Virus record (IMG/VR): IMGVR_UViG_3300008116_000268
Location: 1 to 38,507 of that record
Source of the DNA: a virus
Length of the DNA stretch: 38,507 nucleotides
Strand: one strand, 5' to 3'
The notes under the pieces are model-generated. The model had not been told where the DNA came from. It ran no database searches and was given only the letters and a program-made list of their open reading frames with translations. This document shows positions 26,981 through 32,282 of this stretch, one piece after another. The first letter of the stretch is position 1; every line of letters begins with the position of its first letter. Position numbers and translations under genes: made by a program.

Positions 26981-27550
26981 TTATCCTCTGTAAAAGATAT
27001 GATCACCGATTTTAATAACTCTGCGGAGATTCCAGCGAGGGTTTACATAATCGGCATGATAAAATTTTGCGCCGAGTGTAACATCACCGACATTACGGAG
27101 ATATACATCTTCGGCTACTCTACGCGCTTCCGCAAACTGTTCCATAGAACGGATGCGCTTCTTTCCTTCACATACCCAGGAAAATTGACATACACGGCTT
27201 GTTCTTTGATAAACAACACCGCAAGGTGTCTTTGGGAATCTTCCGTCAGCAACGCGGTTCATAACTACGTTAGTGACAGCGATCTTACCTTTTGTAGATT
27301 GATTGCCAGCTTCGAAATATGCATTCTCTGCTAAACATTGTATTTGGCGTCTGTCATTCGCACTGAGATAGACAGGCTCCTTAACGATGACTGGCTTTTC
27401 GACTACTTGAACGACTGGTACCTTTACTACAGCTGGTGCAGGTGTAGGCATCATAACAGCAATTAGTAGAATTACTATTGCTCCGATGAAGAAGCCTTCA
27501 CCCCAGCGTAAGAAAGGAAAGTCTCTCTTGCTCTCGAATAGTTTTGTCAT
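26981..27550 (-). CDS. Membrane-anchored SleB-type cell wall hydrolase
   Basis: The 189-residue protein has a single N-terminal hydrophobic helix (FFIGAIVILLIAVMMPTPAP, about 20-39), then a Pro/Val linker, then a Hydrolase_2 (SleB/CwlJ) domain from about residue 70. Visible motifs are LAENAYFEAGNQSTKGKIAV (with the catalytic-type Glu in AYFEA), NVVMNRVADGRFPKT, VCQFSWVC and AKFYHADYVNPRW. SleB enzymes cleave peptidoglycan glycans. The uncleaved anchor suggests signal-anchor-release, so this may be the endolysin. It lies downstream of structured RNA and just before gp33 (4-base gap). SD AGAGGA precedes the ATG by 7 bases. Confidence 0.88.
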   Translation of the reverse strand: MTKLFESKRDFPFLRWGEGFFIGAIVILLIAVMMPTPAPAVVKVPVVQVVEKPVIVKEPVYLSANDRRQIQCLAENAYFEAGNQSTKGKIAVTNVVMNRVADGRFPKTPCGVVYQRTSRVCQFSWVCEGKKRIRSMEQFAEARRVAEDVYLRNVGDVTLGAKFYHADYVNPRWNLRRVIKIGDHIFYRG

Positions 27551-27984
27551 TTGTATCCTCTTAGATTCAATGACCTTGGCAGATGCGGATAGCTTTGATA
27601 GGGTGTCACAACCCGTACAATCCGTCTACTATGAGAAGATACAAAATATAGGAAAATAAATCAAGGTATCTTCAACATCCATCCCTCCATTACTAGGAAT
27701 GCAAAATCATTAGTGTTTTCGTCGGTGGATATATCCGAAGATAAATCCGCTTTCTTAGCCATCTAAGACTTGAAGCTTTTGTAATGGTCAATGGAGGTAG
27801 ATACCCCCGTCTTAAAAATATATTTAGCTATTCTCTATAAACGAATAGATGCGTCTACCGTGCAGATAAACGCATCTATCGATGGCCGGTTACTGTGTCC
27901 GGCGATGGCATTTCGTTCCATCAGCTCCACCAAAGGTGCTTTTTCACGCCAACACTCTAAAGCAGTTGGCTGCTTGCAGCTCAC
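27551..27984 (-). ncRNA. Non-coding stretch with a hairpin array behind the DUF2828 gene
   Basis: No convincing gene lies in this 434-base gap. On the minus strand, directly after the DUF2828 stop, several hairpins follow. They include CCAAC/GTTGG; GATGG/CCATC (27918-27922 with 27904-27908) abutting GCCGG/CCGGC (27899-27903 with 27885-27889), both with 9-nt loops; and a long stem at 27845-27879. That stem has 10 perfect pairs, extending to 15 with two G-U pairs and a 5-nt loop on the minus strand only, so the RNA sense is minus. Nearer the SleB gene is an 8-bp inverted repeat (GAAGATAC 27635-27642, GTATCTTC 27666-27673). This may be a 3' UTR or a separate small RNA. Confidence 0.5.
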
Positions 27985-29403
27985 TTAAAGAGCGTAACGA
28001 TCGCTCGATACGGTCTTAACCATGATAGACTCTGGCGTCATACCATCGAGGTCAGCCGAGAGGACCGACTTCATGATAGCAGGACTGAAACCAGAGACCA
28101 GAGCAACACCCTTTTCGTCGAAACGAACAGGAACGTTGTCGGCTGCGTTGAGGTTCCAGAAGACGACAGCAGGTACAGCGTACCCAGCGTCTTCATACTT
28201 GCGACGAATCATCTGCATTGCAGAGTCATCGAAACGAGTGCACTCGTTGAACTGCATGTCCGACATGATCAGGAGAACCTGAGGCATATCTTCTGCTGCA
28301 ACACGGTTAGTAGTTGCAACGCGCAGAATCTCTTCGAAAGCACCGTGCAGGTTGGTAGACATCTCCCAGTGGGAGCGCTCCATCTGACGGACCTTCTGCG
28401 AGAGAGTACCCTTGACGTGCTCGAACTTCGGACGAGTCGAGAAGGTCAGGAACAGATCCTTGAACGGACCAGTGTTCTTATCTGCACAGTAAAGACCGAG
28501 CGAGACAGCAACATCCAGACACGTAGTCTGAGCCTTACCGAGAACATGCTTACCCCCGATAGGAGAGGTCATCGACCCCGAGACGTCAACCAGTGGCAGA
28601 ACCATGGCGTCACCGATGTAGTTAGGCAGAGCCTTCCACTGTTCATCGGCAAGAGCAGAGTCACCGTGGCGAACGTTCTTAACGATGTCGTACGGATAAA
28701 CCGCGCCAGCGTTAACCTTCGCAACCTTCGGGTCGCCCTTCTTCAGAGCTTCCTTATAAGCGGTGAATAGCTCAGGAGCGTTCTTACCGAACGCCTTCGA
28801 GTAGCGAGACATAGCCAGCGAAGGAACATGCGAGAAGTTAATTGCTTCCCACTCCTTAGCGCACATCTGCTGCTCAACAACCTTAGTTAGCTCAACGAGC
28901 CGCTTACGGTAGAACTTAGGGCTCCAACCGAATGCTTCTCGCAGCTCTGCAGCCTGCGGACCCTTACGAGGCATCCACTTAGCGCATAGACCGTTACCAG
29001 CCTCGAGCGCCTCACGGATGAGGTTGTACGCGACAGACTTGACCTCGGCGTCTTCGAAAACAAGCAGGTCGTCCCAACGGCCGATCTCTGCAGTGTTACG
29101 AAGGATGCGAGTGTTCAGAAGCTCATGCTTGTAGTTCTTCTCAAGGAACTTGAGAGTCTTACGATAGAGCTCACGCTCACCTGCACCACCGCGGACATCA
29201 CGAGCCCACTGCGCTACACGCAGAGCCAGCTCGCGGTCCTCGTGATAAGCCTTCTCGAACTGCTTCGAGATATCCTTACCACGTGACGCACCGATCTTGA
29301 AGAACAGATCAGTGGTGTTAGATAGAGACGACTTGAGAGCCTTCATACCATTCCAGGTACGAGCTTCAACTTCAGTGTTTAGTACTGCATTCTTAAAAGT
29401 CAT
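27985..29403 (-). CDS. DUF2828/Ro60-like protein with von Willebrand A domain
   Basis: The 472-residue protein has an all-helical N-terminal half with the DUF2828 phrases LRVAQWARDVRGGAGERELY (about 62-81), IGRWDDLLVF and AKWMPRKGPQAAELREAFGW. The C-terminal von Willebrand A domain starts near residue 265 (MVLPLVDVSGSMTSPIGGKH) and has an intact MIDAS metal site (D-V-S-G-S, with later T and D in QVLLIMSDMQFNE). Helical repeats plus a vWA domain is also the plan of Ro60/TROVE proteins, which bind Y RNAs and misfolded RNA. DUF2828 function is not established; RNA binding is inferred from this resemblance and from the structured RNA on both sides of the gene. SD GGAG 8 bases before ATG. Its own promoter lies at 29603. 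Confidence 0.85.
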   Translation of the reverse strand: MTFKNAVLNTEVEARTWNGMKALKSSLSNTTDLFFKIGASRGKDISKQFEKAYHEDRELALRVAQWARDVRGGAGERELYRKTLKFLEKNYKHELLNTRILRNTAEIGRWDDLLVFEDAEVKSVAYNLIREALEAGNGLCAKWMPRKGPQAAELREAFGWSPKFYRKRLVELTKVVEQQMCAKEWEAINFSHVPSLAMSRYSKAFGKNAPELFTAYKEALKKGDPKVAKVNAGAVYPYDIVKNVRHGDSALADEQWKALPNYIGDAMVLPLVDVSGSMTSPIGGKHVLGKAQTTCLDVAVSLGLYCADKNTGPFKDLFLTFSTRPKFEHVKGTLSQKVRQMERSHWEMSTNLHGAFEEILRVATTNRVAAEDMPQVLLIMSDMQFNECTRFDDSAMQMIRRKYEDAGYAVPAVVFWNLNAADNVPVRFDEKGVALVSGFSPAIMKSVLSADLDGMTPESIMVKTVSSDRYAL

Positions 29404-29487
29404 AATATTTCTCCAGGTTAAACTTTTTGCGTTTTAGATTACAAGTCTAGTGCATATATTGATTGCGGAACTTAACCTATATGCTAC

Positions 29488-29588
29488 GGGTTGATCGTGC
29501 CTTACCCGGGACCACCCAGCACATCGACCGAATCGAACGGTCCAGACTCCTGTTATCAAAAGAATAGTTCGTATGCTGAACTCAACCC
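29488..29588 (-). ncRNA. Structured leader / Y-RNA-like candidate with tRNA T-arm
   Basis: Just after a promoter the minus strand can fold into a closed element. Outer stem GGGTTGA/TCAACCC joins 29588-29582 to 29494-29488. Inner stem CAGCATA/TGTGCTG (29578-29572 with 29523-29517) contains one G-U pair, which fixes the RNA sense as minus. Inside it GACCG-TTCGATT-CGGTC (29542-29526) is a perfect 5-bp, 7-nt T-arm with the canonical TTCGA loop. No full tRNA can be built around it. A further hairpin (GCATATA/TATATGC) lies between the element and the DUF2828 start. Options are a Y-RNA-like partner of the Ro-like protein, or a cis-regulatory leader. Confidence 0.55.
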
Positions 29589-29602
29589 TTATTCAATACC
29601 TT

Positions 29603-29631
29603 GTTATACGATATTTTGCGTATAAAGGCAA
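29603..29631 (-). promoter_or_regulatory. Promoter of the structured RNA and DUF2828 gene
   Basis: Minus strand: TTGCCT (29631-29626), 17-base spacer, TATAAC (29608-29603), with AAATAACAG immediately upstream. The predicted start is near 29596, eight bases before the first stem of the structured RNA. It shares the AAC(A/T)GTTGC element with four other promoters in the window. Confidence 0.75.
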
Positions 29632-29634
29632 CTG

Positions 29635-29997
29635 TTATTTCACCCAAGCCAAGATATCTTCCATCTCGAGCTTATATGAGTGATACTTCTTGACCATCGA
29701 CAGTACGCGAGGGAGGACGTAAACTTTGAGTTTAACTTCATCCTTACACTTATGTTCGACAGTCTTATACGGAACACCAGCGATGAAGGCTCGAGCAAGA
29801 AACGTTGAACGGTTCTCGTTGCGAACATTCCACTTACGGTGTTCTGTGATGGAATTTAACTTCCATTCAAGCTTTTTGTTTGGTGATTGTACTTTGGAAT
29901 GCCAGCGAAGTTGCTTCTTCAGCTTGGCTTCTTCAAATTTGATGACCTTGGCTTCAAGGCCGAGATGTTTAGACTTAATTTTCAGTTCAATAGACAT
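29635..29997 (-). CDS. Unknown basic 120-residue protein
   Basis: I do not recognise a family. The product is Lys-rich (KIKSKHLGLEAKVIKFEEAK at 5-24, then LKKQLRWHSKVQSPNKKLEW) and short of acidic residues, so a nucleic-acid-binding role is possible. There is no membrane segment. A central NENRSTFLARAFIAGVPYKT segment (residues 60-79) looks like a folded core. SD AAGGA lies 9 bases before the ATG, behind an inverted repeat at 30011. The -35 box of the DUF2828 promoter overlaps its stop codon region. Confidence 0.7.
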   Translation of the reverse strand: MSIELKIKSKHLGLEAKVIKFEEAKLKKQLRWHSKVQSPNKKLEWKLNSITEHRKWNVRNENRSTFLARAFIAGVPYKTVEHKCKDEVKLKVYVLPRVLSMVKKYHSYKLEMEDILAWVK

Positions 29998-30010
29998 AAT
30001 AGTTTCCTTA

Positions 30011-30050
30011 ATTTGACGTTAATAATAAAGTTTAATTCACAACGTCAAAT
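30011..30050 (-). repeat. 10-bp inverted repeat in the leader of the 120-residue gene
   Basis: ATTTGACGTT (30011-30020) and AACGTCAAAT (30041-30050) are perfect complements around a 20-base AT-rich loop. On the minus strand the stem is preceded by CCTCCT, the anti-Shine-Dalgarno core, and the AAGGA site of the next gene lies just after it. It could regulate translation or act as a weak terminator. Confidence 0.55.
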
Positions 30051-30074
30051 AGGAGGTCCTATTGCGTCATACGG

Positions 30075-30101
30075 CTACCCACCGATACCTTCGTTAGTCA
30101 T
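30075..30101 (-). CDS. Micro-ORF ending in amber, next to the amber-reading tRNA
   Basis: ATG at 30101 has an ideal Shine-Dalgarno, AAGGAG at 30114-30109, seven bases upstream. It encodes MTNEGIGG and ends with TAG at 30077-30075. If TAG were read through, the frame would continue PYDAIGPPI to TGA at 30045. It begins 17 bases after the CCA end of a tRNA with CUA anticodon. Such a short ORF may be chance or a leader peptide; no homology can be claimed. Confidence 0.35.
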   Translation of the reverse strand: MTNEGIGG

Positions 30102-30117
30102 ATTCATACTCCTTATA

Positions 30118-30195
30118 TGGCGCGCGCAGTGGGATTTGAACCCACGCATGACAAGATTTTAGAGATCTCCGCTCTAACCACTGAGCTATGCGCGC
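30118..30195 (-). tRNA. tRNA with CUA anticodon (putative amber suppressor)
   Basis: The cloverleaf is complete. The acceptor GCGCGCA/TGCGCGC is followed by G73 and encoded CCA, and the D-stem is GCTC/GAGC with loop AGTGGTTA. The T-arm is GTGGG-TTCAAAT-CCCAC. The anticodon stem GAGAT/ATCTT (one G-U) closes loop CTCTAAA, placing U33 before CTA and A37-A38 after it. CTA reads UAG. The variable loop has 7 bases (GTCATGC), two more than usual. Reading it as Arg(TCT) would put C at position 33 and break the stem. Confidence 0.88.
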
Positions 30196-30492
30196 ATCTA
30201 TTTATATCAACGGGATGTCGGTTCTTTATTGGGAACCTAGGGAAGACCTAGTCTCATTTCGGTGAGACACCTAGATCGACGTAGAAACGCCGAACATCGT
30301 GCTAGAGTATCCGAAGATACGAGTCGAGTTGCTGTAACCATCCCAAATTAGAATTAGTTGCCGGATTCTGTTTCCAGGCTCCGGCGGGCCCATATGGATT
30401 ACGCAGCTAGGCGCATATCCATGAGGTCGTTGTCATTAGCAGCGACATTTAAGTTTATGGCCACTCGGCCAGCGAATCAGTCTCGAACCGCC

Positions 30493-30681
30493 TTATTCCG
30501 TCCCAGTCGATCCTAGTTCACCCCCATCATGAGTACAGAGTAGTTCACTTGCCTTGTTCACCCATATGAAAGGAAGAACCCCGTGAACCAGTAGAACGAA
30601 AGAAATCTTCCACGCTCTTAAAAGATGCTGCATGTATGTATACCCAGTATCTTTTAGATGCTTCATCTTCTCTGTACTCAT
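30493..30681 (-). CDS. Small membrane protein (DUF6356-like) nested in the tmRNA gene
   Basis: The 62-codon frame starts at ATG 30681, whose A is the last base of the tmRNA acceptor CCA, and ends at TAA 30493, inside the coding piece. Residues 6-46 (MKHLKDTGYTYMQHLLRAWK, then ISFVLLVHGVLPFIWVNKAS) match the pattern of DUF6356 proteins: HLKE-x-TYxxH, then one hydrophobic helix with IHAxLPFxF. ATG at 30666 (residue 6), behind GAGAAG, is an alternative start and gives 57 residues. The first start codon is in a 12-bp helix that flanks the segment. Translation would have to occur before tmRNA maturation. Function is unknown. Confidence 0.7.
   Translation of the reverse strand: MSTEKMKHLKDTGYTYMQHLLRAWKISFVLLVHGVLPFIWVNKASELLCTHDGGELGSTGTE
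30529..30681 (-). repeat. 12-bp inverted repeat bracketing the tmRNA intervening segment
   Basis: ATGAGTACAGAG (minus strand, 30681-30670) and CTCTGTACTCAT (30540-30529) are exact complements. The helix lies directly next to the acceptor stem, separated by only CC/CA on one side and GAT on the other. In the precursor it would stack on the acceptor stem and close a loop of about 129 bases, which is most of the nested gene. It probably positions RNase P and 3' processing. Confidence 0.85.
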
Positions 30682-30750
30682 GGTGGAGGTGACGGGTACT
30701 GCCCCCGTGTCCTCAGAACCTTTATCGTTGATTGTCAACAACTGATAATT

Positions 30751-31083
30751 TTATATAGCTTCATTTTGTTTATATTGCAACAGTTTTTTCGCTCTTTCTT
30801 TTACCCATTTATCAAAAGGTAGAAAAGCTCCCGATGCACCAGTCCAATCACGGAAAGCATCATCGTAGAAACCTATATCTATCTTTTGCTTTTGTAGCTC
30901 TACAAGCTCATCGGCCCACTGCTGCCACTTGTGGTCATCCACAACGTTATCGTCGAGCTCATAGTAGAGGTAGGAGTGTACCAGCATCTGTATACGTCTC
31001 TGACGGATCTTTTCCGAGAGCGTTTGCACCGCATTAACTTTCGGATCATCTTCATCTTCAAAAAAAGCATCAAGCGTCTGCAT
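30751..31083 (-). CDS. Unknown 110-residue phage protein with ligase-Ia-like motif
   Basis: I chose ATG 31083 (MQTLDAFFEDEDDPKVNAVQ), giving 110 residues, because earlier in-frame starts would overlap the upstream gene extensively; this one overlaps it by 14 bases. The core RRIQMLVHSYLYYELDDNVV with DDHKWQQWADELVELQ resembles the N-terminal Ia helix pair of NAD-dependent DNA ligases (LYY..D...SD.EYD), but no ligase catalytic domain follows. Small phage proteins with this single module are common and have no assigned role. The tmRNA promoter lies in its last codons. Confidence 0.72.
   Translation of the reverse strand: MQTLDAFFEDEDDPKVNAVQTLSEKIRQRRIQMLVHSYLYYELDDNVVDDHKWQQWADELVELQKQKIDIGFYDDAFRDWTGASGAFLPFDKWVKERAKKLLQYKQNEAI
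30752..30780 (-). promoter_or_regulatory. Promoter of the tmRNA
   Basis: Minus strand TTGCAA (30780-30775), 17 bases, TATATA (30757-30752), preceded by AAAAAACTG. It lies within the last codons of the upstream 110-residue gene. The predicted start is near 30745, at the proposed beginning of the acceptor piece. The AACTGTTGC element is shared with the other promoters of this family. Confidence 0.68.
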
Positions 31084-31258
31084 ACTTTCCGAACTCCCAA
31101 TAGTCCTTATCGTTCTTTGTGACGAAAAGAACCTTATAGCCTTCACCAAGAACACTATGATCTGCGATCATCTCATCGATGGTAAATGGCATTTGAGACA
31201 TTCGTTCATCGTTGGTCTTGATCCAGCCTTTGTTGGTAGAGATGAGATATGTGTTCAT
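31070..31258 (-). CDS. Unknown 62-residue protein
   Basis: I do not recognise a family. The sequence MNTYLISTNKGWIKTNDERM, then SQMPFTIDEMIADHSVLGEG, then YKVLFVTKNDKDYWEFGKYA is a compact alpha/beta mix. It overlaps the upstream 138-codon frame by 4 bases and the downstream gene by 14 bases, so these three genes form one coupled operon behind the promoter at 31682. SD GGAGG (from CCTCC in plus sense at 31265) supports the start. Confidence 0.68.
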   Translation of the reverse strand: MNTYLISTNKGWIKTNDERMSQMPFTIDEMIADHSVLGEGYKVLFVTKNDKDYWEFGKYADA

Positions 31259-31650
31259 TCCGTACCTCCTTCAAGAGCGGCCTTGATAGAGCCGTACTTG
31301 AGATCGAAGCACCATTCCAGGCGTTCGTATCCATAGAACTTGAGCTCTTCAAGCTCGCCTTCAGCATCAGCGATGATCTCGATTGCGCGAACCTGATCGC
31401 AGTTGCAAAGTTCCATGGTATCGCGAACGCGATCGAAGAACTTGTCGAGGTTAGCGGACTGACGAACGCGATCTTCGTCGATCTGCATGCTCAGCTCAGC
31501 GCAGAGCTCGGTGTAACGACGATCGAAAGCTTCGACCGACTCAAAAGTGACGTAGCGGGGACGGAAGCCATACACATCCTTGTGCAGGTCCGAGAAGATG
31601 TCGCCATCCTTAGAGTTGGTAGCGGCATTGATATCAGAAAGAGTAAGCAT
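31255..31650 (-). CDS. Conserved phage protein of unknown function
   Basis: ATG 31650 has SD GGAG about 9 bases upstream and is preferred to ATG 31671, which lies only a few bases after the predicted transcription start. It gives 131 residues. The opening MLTLSDINAATNSKDGDIFS and SDLHKDVYGFRPRYVTFES are typical of a small family widespread in tailed phages without known function. The C-terminal half is acidic and helical (IIADAEGELEELKF). First gene of a three-gene operon. Confidence 0.75.
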   Translation of the reverse strand: MLTLSDINAATNSKDGDIFSDLHKDVYGFRPRYVTFESVEAFDRRYTELCAELSMQIDEDRVRQSANLDKFFDRVRDTMELCNCDQVRAIEIIADAEGELEELKFYGYERLEWCFDLKYGSIKAALEGGTE

Positions 31651-31681
31651 TTCGTATCTCCGTTTCTTCATCCTATAATTT

Positions 31682-31710
31682 ACTATAGGCTAAAACGGGG
31701 ATTAATGCAA
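31682..31710 (-). promoter_or_regulatory. Promoter of the three-gene operon
   Basis: Minus strand TTGCAT (31710-31705), 17 bases, TATAGT (31687-31682), with GAAAATAACAG just upstream. The start would be near 31675. It has the full AAATAAC(A/T)GTTGC element of the promoter family. Confidence 0.75.
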
Positions 31711-31740
31711 CTGTTATTTTCGAAAAAAGATAAAAAAGTT

Positions 31741-31832
31741 TGGTAGTCCTGCCAGGACTCGAACCTGGATCGTCGGCTAATCTGGCCGTCATGCCTTATA
31801 AGGACACCGCTCTACCTTTGAGCTACAGGACC
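31741..31832 (-). tRNA. tRNA with UAU anticodon and long variable arm
   Basis: Acceptor GGTCCTG/CAGGACT (G1-U72), A73, encoded CCA. D-stem GCTC/GAGC, anticodon stem GTGTC/GGCAT with loop CTTATAA (anticodon TAT, Ile AUA). The variable region is 22 bases with its own stem CGGC/GCCG, a class II feature not expected for Ile. T-arm CCAGG-TTCGAGT-CCTGG is canonical. Its first 21 bases are shared with the end of the DUF4031 gene. Confidence 0.88.
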
Positions 31833-32033
31833 ATTAATTATTTTGACTATATCCTTGCTGGATACCAATGTGCATAGAGCTTCAATTTCTTTCTGCCGTT
31901 TCTTTGGTATATCGTAATGATCCCTGTGAAACCAGCAACGCTTTATGTTTAATTCCATAGCCATTATGTGGAGGTTATCTATGGAATATGGTATGCAAAT
32001 AAGATGTCTTTTGCCGTCTGTGATGTATGTCAT
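31812..32033 (-). CDS. DUF4031 protein squeezed between two tRNAs
   Basis: The 73-residue frame starts at ATG 32033, whose A is the final A of the upstream tRNA-Leu CCA, and ends at TAG 31814-31812 inside the D-loop of the next tRNA. KRHLICIPYSIDNLHIMAME, then LNIKRCWFHRDHYDIPKKRQ match DUF4031 (H-L-x..LH.fA..LGL.R.WF..DHYD). Its function is unknown; the family occurs in phages and bacteria. There is no good Shine-Dalgarno, since the upstream sequence is the tRNA acceptor stem. Processing of either tRNA would cut this message. The amber stop could be read by the CUA tRNA. Confidence 0.82.
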   Translation of the reverse strand: MTYITDGKRHLICIPYSIDNLHIMAMELNIKRCWFHRDHYDIPKKRQKEIEALCTLVSSKDIVKIINGPVAQR

Positions 32034-32110
32034 GGTACCCCCGGTGGGATTCGAACCCACACTGTAGAGATTTTAAGTCTCCTGACTCTAACCGATTGGC
32101 CTACGGGGGC
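32033..32110 (-). tRNA. tRNA-Leu(UAA) with short variable loop
   Basis: Acceptor GCCCCCG/CGGGGGT (G1-U72), A73, CCA. Anticodon stem GGAGA/TCTCT, loop CTTAAAA (anticodon TAA). The T-arm GTGGG-TTCGAAT-CCCAC is canonical. The variable loop is only ACAGT, whereas bacterial Leu tRNAs have a long arm. The body is shared with tRNA-Leu(GAG) at 32663. Confidence 0.9.
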
Positions 32111-32113
32111 ATA

Positions 32114-32205
32114 TGGAGGAGAGCGGGCGGTCTCGATCCCCAGACTGTCTTTCAAGTCCCAACCGCTTTCGAGGCGGTGCCCGGCGCCTGCCGAGTTCAC
32201 TCTCC
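32114..32205 (-). tRNA. tRNA-Ser(CGA), degenerate T-arm
   Basis: Acceptor GGAGAGT/GCTCTCC, U73, CCA. Anticodon arm ACCGC-CTCGAAA-GCGGT gives CGA. Long variable region fits Ser. D-arm CTCGG-CAGGCG-CCGGG. The T-arm pairs poorly (TGGGG with CCGCC) and its loop reads ATCGAGA. One extra base sits between T-stem and acceptor, so it may score low in tRNA finders. Confidence 0.8.
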
Positions 32206-32206
32206 A

Positions 32207-32281
32207 TGGTACCCGTTACAGGTTACGCTCCTGTCACCTCTTGCATGTCAAGCAAGCGCTCTACTAATGAGCTAAACGGGC
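32207..32281 (-). tRNA. tRNA-Val(GAC)
   Basis: Acceptor GCCCGTT/AACGGGT (G1-U72), A73, CCA. D-stem GCTC/GAGC, anticodon stem CTTGC/GCAAG with loop TTGACAT (anticodon GAC). T-stem ACAGG/CCTGT is perfect, but the loop AGCGTAA departs from TTCRANY. Confidence 0.88.
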
Positions 32282-32282
32282 A

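Larger units (their letters stand above)
30240..30740 (-). ncRNA. ssrA: Permuted two-piece tmRNA
   Basis: The acceptor piece comes first: T-arm ACGGG-GGCAGTA-CCCGT (30708-30692), then CACCTCC, A73 and CCA (ends 30681). After an intervening segment (30680-30526) the coding piece starts GGGGGTG (30525-30519), which pairs with CACCTCC, followed by a D-loop-like AACTAGGATCGACTGGGAC. The tag frame at 30440-30399 reads ANDNDLMDMRLAA and TAA, close to alphaproteobacterial tags (AANDN...LAA). A GCT codon before it may also be read. Downstream are hairpins expected of pseudoknot regions: GCCGGA/TCCGGC, GTATC-TTCG-GATAC and GTCTCA/TGAGAC. The outer ends are approximate. tmRNA frees stalled ribosomes with SmpB, which is not encoded here, so the host protein would be used. 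Confidence 0.9.

Noticed and set aside
27791-27988. 65-codon plus-strand frame across the hairpin array
   Set aside because: The bases form minus-sense RNA hairpins, and the peptide has no recognisable pattern or ribosome site.
29404-29470. tRNA-like anticodon arm TAGA-CTTGTAA-TCTA in the DUF2828 leader
   Set aside because: No acceptor or D-arm can be paired around it, so it is only a short hairpin and not a tRNA gene.
30118-30195. Reading the CUA tRNA as tRNA-Arg(UCU)
   Set aside because: It would put C at position 33 and break the top pair of the anticodon stem.
30199-30206. TATAAATA just before the CUA tRNA as a late promoter
   Set aside because: Transcription would start inside the tRNA, so the octamer cannot make a full tRNA.
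31084-31155. N-terminal extension of the 110-residue protein
   Set aside because: The extra 24 codons overlap the neighbouring gene and look unlike the conserved part.
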